From NCBI GenBank assembly GCA_034509735.1, contig JACGWO010000006.1:8881001-8945000 (forward strand): a DNA stretch of 64,000 bases. The letters run 5' to 3'. The stretch is from Sesamum alatum. Its lineage: Eukaryota > Streptophyta > Magnoliopsida > Lamiales > Pedaliaceae. Positions within the stretch are counted from its first letter, which is position 1. Every line of letters begins with the position of its first letter. The notes below the pieces were generated by a model. That model worked only from the letters and a program-made list of their open reading frames with translations, was not told the DNA's origin and made no database searches. Both the position numbers and the translations under genes were made by a program. Below are positions 20,844 to 31,693 of the stretch, in pieces.

Positions 20844-22083
20844 GGCTATACTCTTATTTACCCCCTTGTGTTTTGTTGAAAAAGCTAAAAACCCCCTTAT
20901 GATTTGAAAATAGGCAAAAAAAACCCCTCGTGTTTTGTTAAACTCAGCAAAAAAAATCCTTTCTGTTAGAAATTAACGGAAGGTGTGATGCACGTGCGGA
21001 TGTTGCGTTTGGACATGATTTTTTTGCGCGTTTTGCCCCTTTTTTGACCCTTAATTGCCAAAAATGCCCCTATAATAGTGCTAAAAATTACCATGATCAA
21101 ATTTTCTTGTTTTAATCTTATTTTTTATGATTTTTATTGCATCTCATCCCCTAAAAAAAATTTTTTTAAGTACATCTATTTAAATATCAAAATACCAAAT
21201 AATTATATAATTTAATAAGTTTATAATTTAAACTGACAAATTAAATTAAAATCAAGATACAAAAAATAATATACTAATATTCATTTTTTTAAAATCTAAT
21301 ACTTTTATTTACTCAAATTAATACTTTTATAATTTTAACTAAAATTTAATACTTTTATTAACTAAAATTAATTTTTACATTTAAAAACTTAAGAAGATTA
21401 TTTTTTTTTTAATGTGGGGACGGCTGCATCGCCCAGGGCAGACCTGGGCGACCGCGATCGATCCGGGCGACGACCGCATCGCCCAGGGGCGATGCGCGTC
21501 GTTGCCCATCTGCTCTGGGCGAACACCGCCACATTCGCCCAGATTGGGGGCGACGGTGAGCCGCCGCTCACCGTCGGCCCCCTTTGGCTGGGTGGCAGGG
21601 GGCGTGGTGGCGGGCAACGACCGCTAGGATTAGGGGTGGGGGGCGAGGGACAAGGTTGGTGGGGGTGGGGATGGGGGGTTGGGCGCAGGGGGGGGGGGGG
21701 GTGTTGGGGGAGGGTAATTTTATTTAATCTATGTAAAATAATAATTTTATTTTTTATAATATATATTTAAAAATTAATTAAATCTAAATCATTAATTTTT
21801 TTATAAATTTAAGAATTTAACAGTCAAAATTAATTGATTAGATCTAACGGTTCTGATCTAATCAAAGAAGATCCAACGATCAGTAAAATAAATAATAGTA
21901 TATAATAAGTAAGGGCATAACAGTTAATTTGTAAAAAAATTAACGCTGTTAGTGGTCTTTAACGGAGAGGGGCGATTGAGCTTAATTTTACAAAACACAA
22001 AGAGGTTTTTCATCTATTTTCAAAATAGAGAGGGAGTTTTCGTCGACTTTTCAAAATATATGGGGATTTTATGAATTTTAGCC
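20844..22083. mobile_element. MULE with GC-rich interior, copy 2 of GGCTAAA-ended family
   Basis: A 1.24 kb relative of the element at 9139-10430. The arms carry the same ordered strings (TTTACCCCC, TGTTTTG, AAAAAGCTAAAAACCCCC, GAAAATAGGC). Flanks are TAAGGTAAA (20835-20843) and TAAGATAAA (22084-22092), a 9 bp duplication with one transition. As in copy 1, a GC-rich block (21414-21716) rich in GGGCGAC and ending in a run of Gs sits between AT-rich arms. Frames of 70-118 codons there reflect base composition and have no recognised domain. Confidence 0.7.
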
Positions 22084-22920
22084 TAAGATAAACTATGTAA
22101 CTATTCCACTATATTTTACACATCTGAACAGTCAAAGCATGTGCATGCTAAACATATAATATTACTACATCAGAACCCTTAAATTAGGTTAACACCCATC
22201 ACTTGTGGATTTCTCGAATTCGTACATTTGTTTAATACTAGTAATGAATACGTGCGCTACACGTCATTTATATCATTTTATGAAAGTAATATTTCAATTT
22301 TTATATTTAATAATTAAATATAAAATATATTAATTAATTCAAAATACCAATAAATGAATTCTCAAATTTTTGATCAAATTGAAATATTGTCCTAATATAT
22401 AAAAACATTTGAAAATACTAAATTTAAATAACAATATAACTTAAATATTTTGTAATCCATTGATATTCATTACTCTTTTTCTTTTTTGATCTGAATCTTG
22501 AATGTGGTAATGTCTTCTTCTTGCTTCTCTTAATGAATTTTTGTCATGTACTTTCTTTTCAAATTGTTAAGAGTTTCTTCGTTATCGTTCGAAATTTGAA
22601 TCTCAAATTGTTCTTACTATTTATTCTTGCGCGGTCCTCTTTTTTCTTTTGACTTTCTTTTGTAGAGACCTCCTAATTTTTGTTATCAATTTCAAATGTT
22701 GTATTATGTTCCTGTCTACTATGTTTCATTTTGTCATCTTTATGTATTGTTTTAATTGTGTGTTTTTTTTTTAATTTTCTGGTAGATGTTGTTTCTTTTT
22801 AATGGCCTTTGCTATGACGTTCAGTATGCCATTGATCAATTTTGTCTTTTGTTGAGTGCAATGAGAAATCAGAACTCTTTAAAAGTTTGTAAGCTCAGTC
22901 CTTACCATATGTAAAAAAGA

Positions 22921-24735
22921 GGGAAAATCGCATTTTTCGTCCCATAAAATAGGTCCAATTTCAATCTAGTCCCATATATTAGATTGGTCTCACATTTAGT
23001 CCCATATATTAAAAAAAAATCTCAATATTGGTCCCAAGTTACTTTTCCGTCAAATACTTAACGGAAATGTCAATTGGCCATTAAAGGCTGATTTTTTGGG
23101 GGGAAAAAACATTTTTTTGGGGGAAAATGAAGCTAAGGCTCCTAACTACATGAATCCTTTTATAAAGGTAAAAATTAAACTTAATTGCACCAAACAAACT
23201 TAATTGCACCAATTCATTTTGTAAAGGTAAAAAATCCATGAACAAATAAACTTAATTGCACCAAAAAAAACCTTTTAGACAAACTGCACCAAAAGAGTCA
23301 TTGATTGAACTCAACCAATTAAAGCTTCGGTCAACTTACAAAATGAAACGAGTTTCAGAAAATGGCTGAAAATGAAATCCAAAATGAATGTTTCAATCTG
23401 AAAATATAATTTCCAGAAAATAAAAACCCATAGTGCTATTACATTTTTTGCTTCCCCTTTCCACCATGCTCTAGTCTTACTTTTGTTGCAGCTTCCTTCC
23501 TTGCATTGAGTACATATTCCAAACTTTTCTGGGTGACATATTTTTTACCATCCTTTTCAATCACCTTAAATTGATGTTGAAGGGGTGGCATGTTTTGTGT
23601 TGTAAGTGAAACTGCAACTCTTGGATGGCCTCTTACAAATGGGACTAGTGGTCTAATGATAACACCTCCTGGATGGAATTTGGCTGGTGGTATTGCTGGT
23701 TGACTTTTAGGAGGGTTGAACTTTAATTTTCCTCTTGCTAGTTTCTTAGCCTACAATGAGTACAATAATATTAATAAATGTAATCTGTTGAAAATATGGA
23801 TACTTTAAGTGCACTTATAGGTTCACTGATTGGTGGTTGAGAGATTGGATTCTCTCCTTGTAATCTGCTGCTTCTTCTTACCTGCAGTGCAAATATCAAA
23901 TATGAGTATTATGGAGGGGATAAATAAAATAGTACTCTGCACTTACAGGTAGTTGTTCCTTTGTTGCAATCAACTTGCTTCTCTTTCTTGGACCACTTTA
24001 ACTGGACATTGTACTTAGAACTTGCATAAAGAGTAGGAAACATTAAATCTGTTGTAAATTAGAAATAACGAACAAAATTATTTGAAATTCAACTTACTGG
24101 TTGTTGCACAGTTGACTGGGAACCAAAAGTTCCAGTTTCAAGAAAGTTGCTCACTTCAATAGAAATTTGTTTCCAATTGACATCTTGTCCCCAATCAGCT
24201 ATTTCCTGAGTGTTCACCCCTTCAACCACATTTGGTTGGATGTTCACCACTTCCTCCACATTTGGTTGGTTGTTTGCTCCTTCCTCCAAATTTGGTTGAC
24301 TGTTTGCTCATTCAGTTTCTTTCCTCTTCTTGCACCCTTTTTTATTGTGGCCTTCTTCCCCACAGAACTTGCAAACATAAGTTGTGGATTGCCTTGTTCA
24401 TGAATTTTTTACCTTTACAAAATGAATTGGTGTAATTAAGTTTTTTTGGTGCAATTAAGTTTAATTTTTACCTTTATAAAAGGATTCATGTAGTTAGGAG
24501 CCTTAGCTTCATTTCCTCCCAAAAAAATGTTCCCCCTCCCCCCCCCCCCCAAAAAAAAAAAAAATCAGCCTTTAATGGCCAATTGACATTTCCGTTAAGT
24601 ATGTGACGAAAAAGTAACTTGGGACCAACATTGAGATTTTTTTTTAATATATGGGACTAAATGTGAGACCAGTCTAATATATAGGACTAAATTGAAACAA
24701 GACCTATTTTATGGGACGAAAAATACGATTTTCCC
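22921..24735. mobile_element. MuDR-type MULE deletion derivative with exact 9 bp duplication
   Basis: The ends are GGGAAAATCGCATTTTTCGTC and, reversed, GGGAAAATCGTATTTTTCGTC. The arms stay recognisable for about 330 bp. The exact 9 bp repeat TAAAAAAGA flanks it at 22912-22920 and 24736-24744. The interior keeps only the 3' end of a transposase gene on the minus strand. It is nested in the Helitron at 22238-25873. The right arm contains a run of Cs then As at about 24536-24563. Confidence 0.85.
23439..24420 (-). pseudogene. C-terminal end of a MuDR-like transposase
   Basis: The minus strand begins with a CCHC zinc knuckle, CKFCGEEGHNKKGC (24332-24373; C-X2-C-X4-H-X4-C), typical of the C-terminus of plant MuDR transposases. 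An in-frame TGA follows within eight codons. Beyond it the frame continues as a short tandem repeat of a QPNxxEG-type unit (24190-24300). Further exon-like pieces include LARGKLKFNPPKSQP and KLVTQ-type strings ending in HGGKGKQKM and a stop at 23439. The DDE catalytic core and SWIM domain are absent, so it cannot be active. Confidence 0.6.
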
Positions 24736-26949
24736 TAAAAAAGAATTCATATAAATTGTTGTTGATGGTTAGTTGAAATGGTCTCAAATGACTAAATAGC
24801 GAAAGAATAACCATCTAATGATAATAGCTTTGGCAAAGAACATAGAAATCTACATAAATTTATTATATATCTTTTGCTTGTGTATGCTTAATACTTTATA
24901 TATTATCCATAAATATTTTTTTAAAAAAATATCTAGTAAGTTCAAAATTATAAAATTTAATTAGTTGATTGCTTTCGAAAATATTGTTCGACTTTTTTTT
25001 TTTAAGTTTTAAGTTAAACTATATCAATGAGATGCTACTGAACAGTGATTTAACATTTACTTCTGAATACATGATTTGATTTTTTTTTTAAATGTAAAAG
25101 AAATCAAAACTTTTTGTAGTTTATGGTATTTTTAATTGTGTAAAAATTCAAACTTGTATTTTTCCTGTTGTAGTTTAATATACTTTTAAGTAATCAACTG
25201 TTTTTCTTAATTAATTTTTTCATCTATACAATGTAATATATTGTTGAAAGAAAAATTCTAAAGTTAATTTATCATATTTAATTAAAATAAACATACACTA
25301 GGTAAATATTTTTTTTGTAAATAATGAGAATTAAAAAAATAAAAGTTGTTTGAATTATGAAAAGTATACCAAGTCATATATAGCCAACGTGTACTTATCA
25401 TGAAAATATTCTTAGTTCAATTAAGGAATTATAACATGCATTTATAGTATTTCATATACTTTAATTTACTAAATAAAACTAATTTTGTTATCAAAATCTA
25501 TTTGTGAAATTAAATGTGTCCTTTTGCATAGAATTTAGCTTAATATAAAGTAATTATTTTGTTTTTATGAAAATTAATTTATATAACTCTCAAAAGACAT
25601 TAGATAAATTTATGTTGACTTACGTAAATATTCCAAAGTAAGACAAAATAAAGAAGATTAATAAGTACGATTGATCAATCGTGGTTCATTTAATTAATAG
25701 GTACCAAATTGATCATTCTTGTATATTAATAACTTTTAAATGACCCAATTAATAGTTATTTTTATGATACCTATTAACAATCTTATTAGTAACTATATAA
25801 ATAAAATTATAATATGTAATACAAAAATTTCAAATGACCCTTGAACCATTCACACCTTTTATAATAGTATAGATAATGTTTATCTGTACATAGTTGTATG
25901 CCCATTTTTTCTTTTTCTTTTTTTTTTTTTTTTTTTTGCTGAAAATAGGTATATGTGGTGATGGTTTAGATGTAGCTTTTACACATTTTGGTATTTTTAC
26001 AAGTAACAACTTCTACCGTACATTGTTTAAAAGATTAAATCACATGCTGACATTTTGTTTCTATTATATCATATACAAATAATAAATCATATAACAAACA
26101 GTAGTTACACCTCTTTTACTTTATCGGGGAAGTGATTTGATTTACTCTCATTTATCTTTAACCTGTTTTACTTTTAAAATAGGGTAAATTGCAGCCACCT
26201 CCTTGAGGTTTGACATAATTATAAACTAAAAGAGCATGCGTGCGATGCACATATAGAAATATGTTTTTATAAGTAAATATATCATTTATGTTAAGTTCAT
26301 GATATTATTCATATTTTTTTCATTGAAACATTAGTATTATACAATTATTTTTTCAAATAAATTGATAATAATTATTTAAATTGATAAGAAAACTATTCAA
26401 TTCTATTATTTGTATTTCACTTTCTAAATTTAATGGGTACTATTAAATAAAAAGATATTCCCCAAAATTGAAATTTTGTATTTCGTATATTCACTAATAA
26501 TTATTTATTATTATGTATCAAACCAATTAATATAAAAATATAAAATAATGATATTTGAAAAATTAATATTAAAATAAAAATAATTAGTCAAAGCTCCTTA
26601 TCTTGGATAGAAGAAATTCTAATTTAATAAAATCAATTGATCAATTTTAGTTGTAGGTTTTATTATGTCTATTTTCTGTTGTTTAATTTTGTTTTATTTT
26701 TTATTACATTTTGTATGTGTGTTGTATGTTTTCTTTCACTACTATATTTGAATGTCATTTATTTTAATTTATTGACACTATTACAAACTAATTATTTATT
26801 GACGATTGGTATAAAACTATAATCAAATTGGACCATAGTACCAATATTTATATTGTAAGATCCTATAATGTATGTTAATCATATTTTATATCAACTTTTT
26901 TATACTGTCAAAGCATTATTTACATGCTTTATCACTATAAAAAAATGCG

Positions 26950-27655
26950 GAAATTGCAATGGAAATAGGAACGATTTTTTTAACTTTTGGAACGGTAAAT
27001 AGATCACTGGATTCATTTGGGCTGGTATTAGGAATGATTCAAGAATGGAAGGCTATCCATTGAAAGAAGAGGCGTTCCTATTAATTAGGAACGGGAACAT
27101 CGCGTCCGTTCCAATTTCGAAATAGATTTTGGCGTACAAGTGTTTTACCGTTCCTAATTACCTTTGTATGTATGAATTTATAATTTTCGTATTTGGAACA
27201 CCTTATTAATGTTTGGAACGGTCATATCAAAAGTAAATCACGCAATTTGGAACGGTAGTTAGAACACAGTTTAGAATTGTCAGCATAAGTTGCAAATACA
27301 TTTTTGCACTGGTTTTGGAATACGTCTTGGAACGGTCAGCTATACAAGTTAGGAACGGTCACTGGAATACATTTTGACACGGACCCTGGGAACGATTTTG
27401 TACTCTTAATTTGGAATACGACATTGGACCGATTTTTGGTATTGTATTTAGAACGAAAACCTAACCACGAAAGCATTGAATTTGGAGTACATGTAGGAAC
27501 GGTCTGTCCCTAATTTGGAATTCGTTTTTATCCGCTTTTAGGAACGGTTGTCACCTAATTTGGAATGGTTGTTTACCCGGTGATAGGAACGGTCACTTCA
27601 TTAAAACGGATAAAAATTGGAACGGTTTATATGTGCTCCCTGTCCGTCTAAAGTA
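26950..27655. repeat. Left subterminal repeat region of the CACTA element
   Basis: About 700 bp with many copies of GGAACGGT (often TTAGGAACGGTC or TTGGAACGGT), mostly plus-oriented toward the end. In CACTA elements such arrays bind the TNPA-type protein. The right end mirrors this at about 35100-35750. Confidence 0.75.
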
Positions 27656-27743
27656 CCATTACTAAATAATTATTATTTAAATATATATTAAATTATTAAT
27701 AATTTAAATGTAAAAAATGCATAATTTAGAAATAAAAATTATA

Positions 27744-29542
27744 TTAAATAAAAATAATATCCAATTTAATTACAAAAATAAAAAAAGTCCTAAATCTACT
27801 CCCCATCCCCCTTGTCCTGGTCCATATCGTCAACGTCTTGGGGGGGGGGGGGTCTCTAGGAGGCCGTGACGGGCCGACGTCGGAGTGATTAGTCTGCAGG
27901 GCCTTCATCATGCCCATCATATCCACCATCATCTCCTTCGGCCGGACCATCCGATCCTCTAGGTTTTACACTGGCAGTGGCGATGGTGATGGCGAGGTAA
28001 CGGTCTGGCTGAGACCGTGAGACCGTGGGCCTCAGAACCAAGACCGAATACCCGACCCCTGTTCTTGCCCCAGACTGCAATCAGCCACAACTCCTGCTCG
28101 GTCTGCGCCACTGAGCCCTCTGATTCGGCCGGACAATCCCCAGGATTGGCCGTGGCCTGAGACTGGTGATCCTCCAGTAACTTTTGGAATGTCTCTTGTA
28201 AAAATAGTAAATTATTATTATTGTTATTTTCAAACATTAAAAAAAATAAATTAGAAATTTTAATTTTCAACTTACTGCCACCTCCGCTGCCCTCGGCCCG
28301 CTCCAACTGTCGTCGGCCTTCTTCTTGTAGCATCTTGGAGAATAACTCCATCTGCTTCACTGGCCGGCCGAGCTGCTCCGTAAAAAGAAATGGAAAACAG
28401 TTATTACATTTTTTAATTTAATAAAGATAAATACTTTAAATAAGATTAAATATCTTACCATCTTCTGCTTGTGCATACCGACAGAGGCAGAACCCTCGCG
28501 GTACATAGTAGCGGATACGGCTGGGTTGGTGGACCGATTCGCCTTGTTCTTGGTGCACTCTTCCTTGAACTCTGAGCTGTCCCAATACAGCAGGAGCTAC
28601 CGCCAGACTTCGTTCGCCAGCCATAGAAGCTTCACCAGAGACTGTCTGGAGAGGACGAACTTCTTGCGGAGGAACTTCCCCGCCCAAATATGGAAGATCT
28701 TGAACATGGACTCGTCGTCGCAGTTCCACTAGTACGTCATCTGTATTAAAAAAAAAGAAAATATATACTCAGATTGTTAAAATATTTAAAATAAAATTAC
28801 TTATTAATACGATAGGAATTCATAGTGGGACGTTCTTTTCATAGATCCTTCGAGCGATAAAGGTGTAATAGATCGGTAAAAACATTGAAGTTTATGTGGA
28901 TGATATGTTAGTAAAAAGCCGAACTACCCAACAACTTGCTTTTGATCTTCGTGAGGTGTTAGAGATATTGAGACAGAGTCGATTTTAATTGATAACTGAA
29001 ATTAACTTTACCTTCAAGCTCTCGAACCAAAAATGCTAGTGCTCTGGCGGCACCTAGCGCAAACACCCCCAAGGGTGGAGATAGTGTCCTCGCACCACCG
29101 CGTTGATGCGCTCGTGTATCGTCCGATCCATCTTGAAATTATATAATAATTAGTGTGACATAAAAATAATAATATAAATTACAAAACAAATTAAAAAACA
29201 CTTTAAATATACCTTGCGTCGGCAAGTATGATATACTGGCACGCGGATGGTGGCGGGAGTGGTGGGGTAGGTGGGGTGGTGGCGGTGGGGCAGCCATGGA
29301 CGGGCCGAATCTACAGCCGGTGCGGGAGTGGATGGTCCGCCACCCTCCTCGACGGGTGCAGTGGTAGACGGACCGGGCTGATCCGACACAGGTGCTGCAG
29401 GTGCCTGCTCTGCCGGTGGTGGTGGTCGGAACACTGCTTCCCCATCCTGGGAAGTAACACGGGCCGGCGGTATGGCCGGTGAGCCGTGACCACGACCGCA
29501 GCCACGTCCACCTCCTCGAGGTGGAAAATCCCGAGCAGACAT
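27744..29542 (-). pseudogene. Second CACTA gene, plant transposase PF03004-type (TNPA-like)
   Basis: Several exon-like pieces read in order on the minus strand. A start MSARDFPPRGGGRGCGRGHG at 29542 has a proline-rich stretch. A middle piece at about 28450-28700 includes FKEECTKNKANRSTNPAVSA and REGSASVGMHKQKM. Then come PVKQMELFSKMLQEEGRRQL (about 28340) and a piece containing GKNRGRVFGLGSEAH (about 28040-28090). KNKxNRS and GRVxGLGSE motifs are characteristic of the second protein of plant CACTA elements, a likely DNA-binding accessory transposase. Stops interrupt the middle exon (after NEVWR), and a Ty3 RT fragment lies in the gap between exons. Confidence 0.65.
28881..28988 (+). pseudogene. 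Stray Ty3/gypsy RT fragment inside the CACTA element
   Basis: The plus strand encodes NIEVYVDDMLVKSRTTQQLA followed by FDLREVLEILRQSRF and a stop. YVDDMLVKS is the catalytic box of Ty3/gypsy RT and the rest is its thumb entry. Only about 36 codons are present. It lies antisense to, and between exons of, the CACTA second gene, so it is captured or inserted filler DNA. No LTR or other Ty3 sequence is visible beside it. Confidence 0.75.
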
Positions 29543-29739
29543 GATCAGAATTTTTTTTTAAAAATATTAGTGGTATGAAGTTAAAAAATGCATGTAACTA
29601 TCAATTTATTTGAATAATGATAATTTTTCTAATTTTTTAAAATAATTATACAAACTAAATCCTAAAAAATTGTATACTAAGTCCCAAAATTAATCTAATA
29701 AATGGATAATGAATCCCAATTTTGTTTTTGAAAGTTTTC

Positions 29740-29985
29740 CTACAATGTTTACTAAATCCTAAAATTATTTCCTAAAATATATACTAGAACCCAAAATTGA
29801 CGCTTAATTTCACTAAATCCTTCTATTTTTTGGTATATATTTATACTAAATCCCAAAATATTTCTCAAAAATTGCACTAAATCCTTCTTTTTTTCTATAT
29901 ATTTATACTAAATACCATAATTTTACCCTAAAATTGCACTAAATCCTTTTTTTTCCCAGTATATTTATACTAAATACCAATATTT
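29740..29985. repeat. Degenerate short tandem repeat within CACTA
   Basis: Units of about 60 bp carrying ACTAAATCC and TATATTTATACTAAATCCC recur at least three times between 29815 and 29985, with weaker units before. Downstream (30000-30400) is AT-rich DNA with repeated AGAAAATT strings. No gene is seen from 29560 to 30880. Confidence 0.5.
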
Positions 29986-30879
29986 GCCTATATGCTTATG
30001 AAATATTATAGAAAATTACCCAAATTTTCTTAAATTTCAGAAAATTAACAAATTTCATAAATTATGAGTAAAATTTATTTTACTAGGAAATTTTAAAAAG
30101 AGAAATAAAAAATAAAAATGACTTTAATTTTTTTACAATTAAAGAAAATATAAAGAATTTTGAGAAATTTTGTTAAAAATACATAATTTTAAAAATTACA
30201 GAAAATTCTGAAAATATTTTAAAATTTATAGAAAATGACATAAAGTTTTTTAAAATTTGAGAAAATTATTAGAAAATTCACAAAAAAATTTAAAAAATTA
30301 CAGAAAATTTTCTGAATTTTCTGAATTTTCATAATTTCGGAATTTACAGAAAAATTCTGAAACTTTTTAAAATTTGCAGAAAATTACATAAATTAATAAA
30401 AAATACGTTCCGAACACTCATATGATTCAATAAAGGTGTGCAATTGGATATACTAAGAATTTGAAAGTATATAGTAATTTTCAAAAAAATAGATATACGT
30501 CCACAATATGAACTATATTTGTAAATTTATGTTTGTTAGTATTTCGCAGATGTAACTAGCATCCTATATTGTTGTACTGCACGGCATAATCAGACCGTCC
30601 AAATTCCAATCAGACTGTTAGACATGATATAACATACAAAAGAATACATTATATGCAGTTTTGAAAAATTTTGATGTGCGGATCTCGAGATATCGTATCC
30701 GGTCAGTATTCATCGTAATAAAAGCAGATGCATCCTTAAATCTGGGTTGCTGATTGAAAATTAGACCGTTGGATATCAATTCATAGGTATAATCTTGTAT
30801 GTGTTTAAAAATGGTGTCGATCCGGCTGACGGATGTTGAGATATCGTCCAAATTAGGCAAAATACATATTATAGTAACC

Positions 30880-31335
30880 AAATTTGGAAAGGTCGTAATT
30901 GACTTAGGAACGGTTGGTAGCAATTTTCTCTAGGAACGGTCGGCTATAAAAGGACCGCTCCAAAAGTTGATTTTCCACCAATTTTTCATTGGGCGCCAAA
31001 ACAAAATATTGGACCTCACTTAGGAACGGTCTACCAATTGGTATGACCGTTCCTAATTCGAACTTGGAGCCCTTTTCTCAGTAGGCGCCATTTGAAAAGT
31101 TGTACCTAAATTAGGAACGGTCTTAGGTTTTCACTGACTGTTCCTAATTCAAATTTTCCTCGATTTTTTTTAAGTAGCCGCCATATTTTAAAAATTGTAC
31201 CTGAAATAGGAACGGTCGTAGGAAATTCAGACCGTTCGTAATTCAAATTTTCTCAATTTTTTTTTGTTTGGCACATTTTCAGAAAGTTGTACCTGTATTA
31301 GGAACGGTCGTAGTATATAATATCCGTTCCAAGTT
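30880..31335. repeat. Internal array of GGAACGGT motifs
   Basis: Between the two CACTA genes there are repeated pairs of TTAGGAACGGTC and ACCGTTCCTAAT, spaced about 40-60 bp, with GGCGCC- or GCCGCC-containing spacers. The motif is the same one that forms the subterminal arrays at the element ends, which makes this internal position unusual. It could be a former terminus or a regulatory cluster. Confidence 0.6.
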
Positions 31336-31693
31336 TTAAAATTTATTCTGATTTTTTAAAATAATAAAAATACATATCTCTAATACAATTTTTACAACAA
31401 GGTTTATAAAAAAATTACAAAAAATTTCAGAAAATTCAATAAGTCTCTTCATCAGACTCAGCCTCGTCAAAGCTATCTTCATCTTCAGATTCACTGTCAG
31501 GCGAGCGCGATGTCCCTGCTCCATGATCAACGGCCAACTGTATTCCCGTTGGGTCATGCAGTTCAAACGTTTTGGTTATCTATTACAACATCTGGATTAG
31601 GTACGACTTCATCCATCTGATAGGCGACCTCGTCCATCGCGAGTCATCGATTACTCTTCGAGCCTTGATTTTGCAAACAGTTTTCAAGTCGAC

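Larger units (their letters stand above)
22238..25873 (-). mobile_element. Non-autonomous Helitron with both ends, carrying a MULE
   Basis: Read on the minus strand, the 5' end is TCTATACTATTATAAAAGG preceded by A (complement of 25874). The 3' end is a perfect hairpin ACGTG-TAGCG-CACGT, an 8 nt spacer, then CTAG followed by T (22238-22241). TC start, hairpin, CTRR end and insertion between A and T are the defining Helitron features. Without the 1.8 kb MULE and its duplication (22912-24735) the element is about 1.8 kb. No Rep/helicase frame is present, and the stretch 24745-25873 holds no gene. Confidence 0.75.

Noticed and set aside
21412..21770. Frames of 71-118 codons with Gly- and Arg-rich products
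   Set aside because: Same GC-rich MULE core effect as above; overlapping frames on both strands with no recognised motif.
25894..26082. 62-codon frame after a poly-T run
   Set aside because: Starts in a homopolymer, AT-rich, no domain; it lies just outside the Helitron end.
30618..30923. 101-codon minus-strand frame within the CACTA element
   Set aside because: Lies between the two CACTA genes in AT-rich DNA; the product matches nothing in TNP2 or PF03004 proteins and reaches into the internal motif array.
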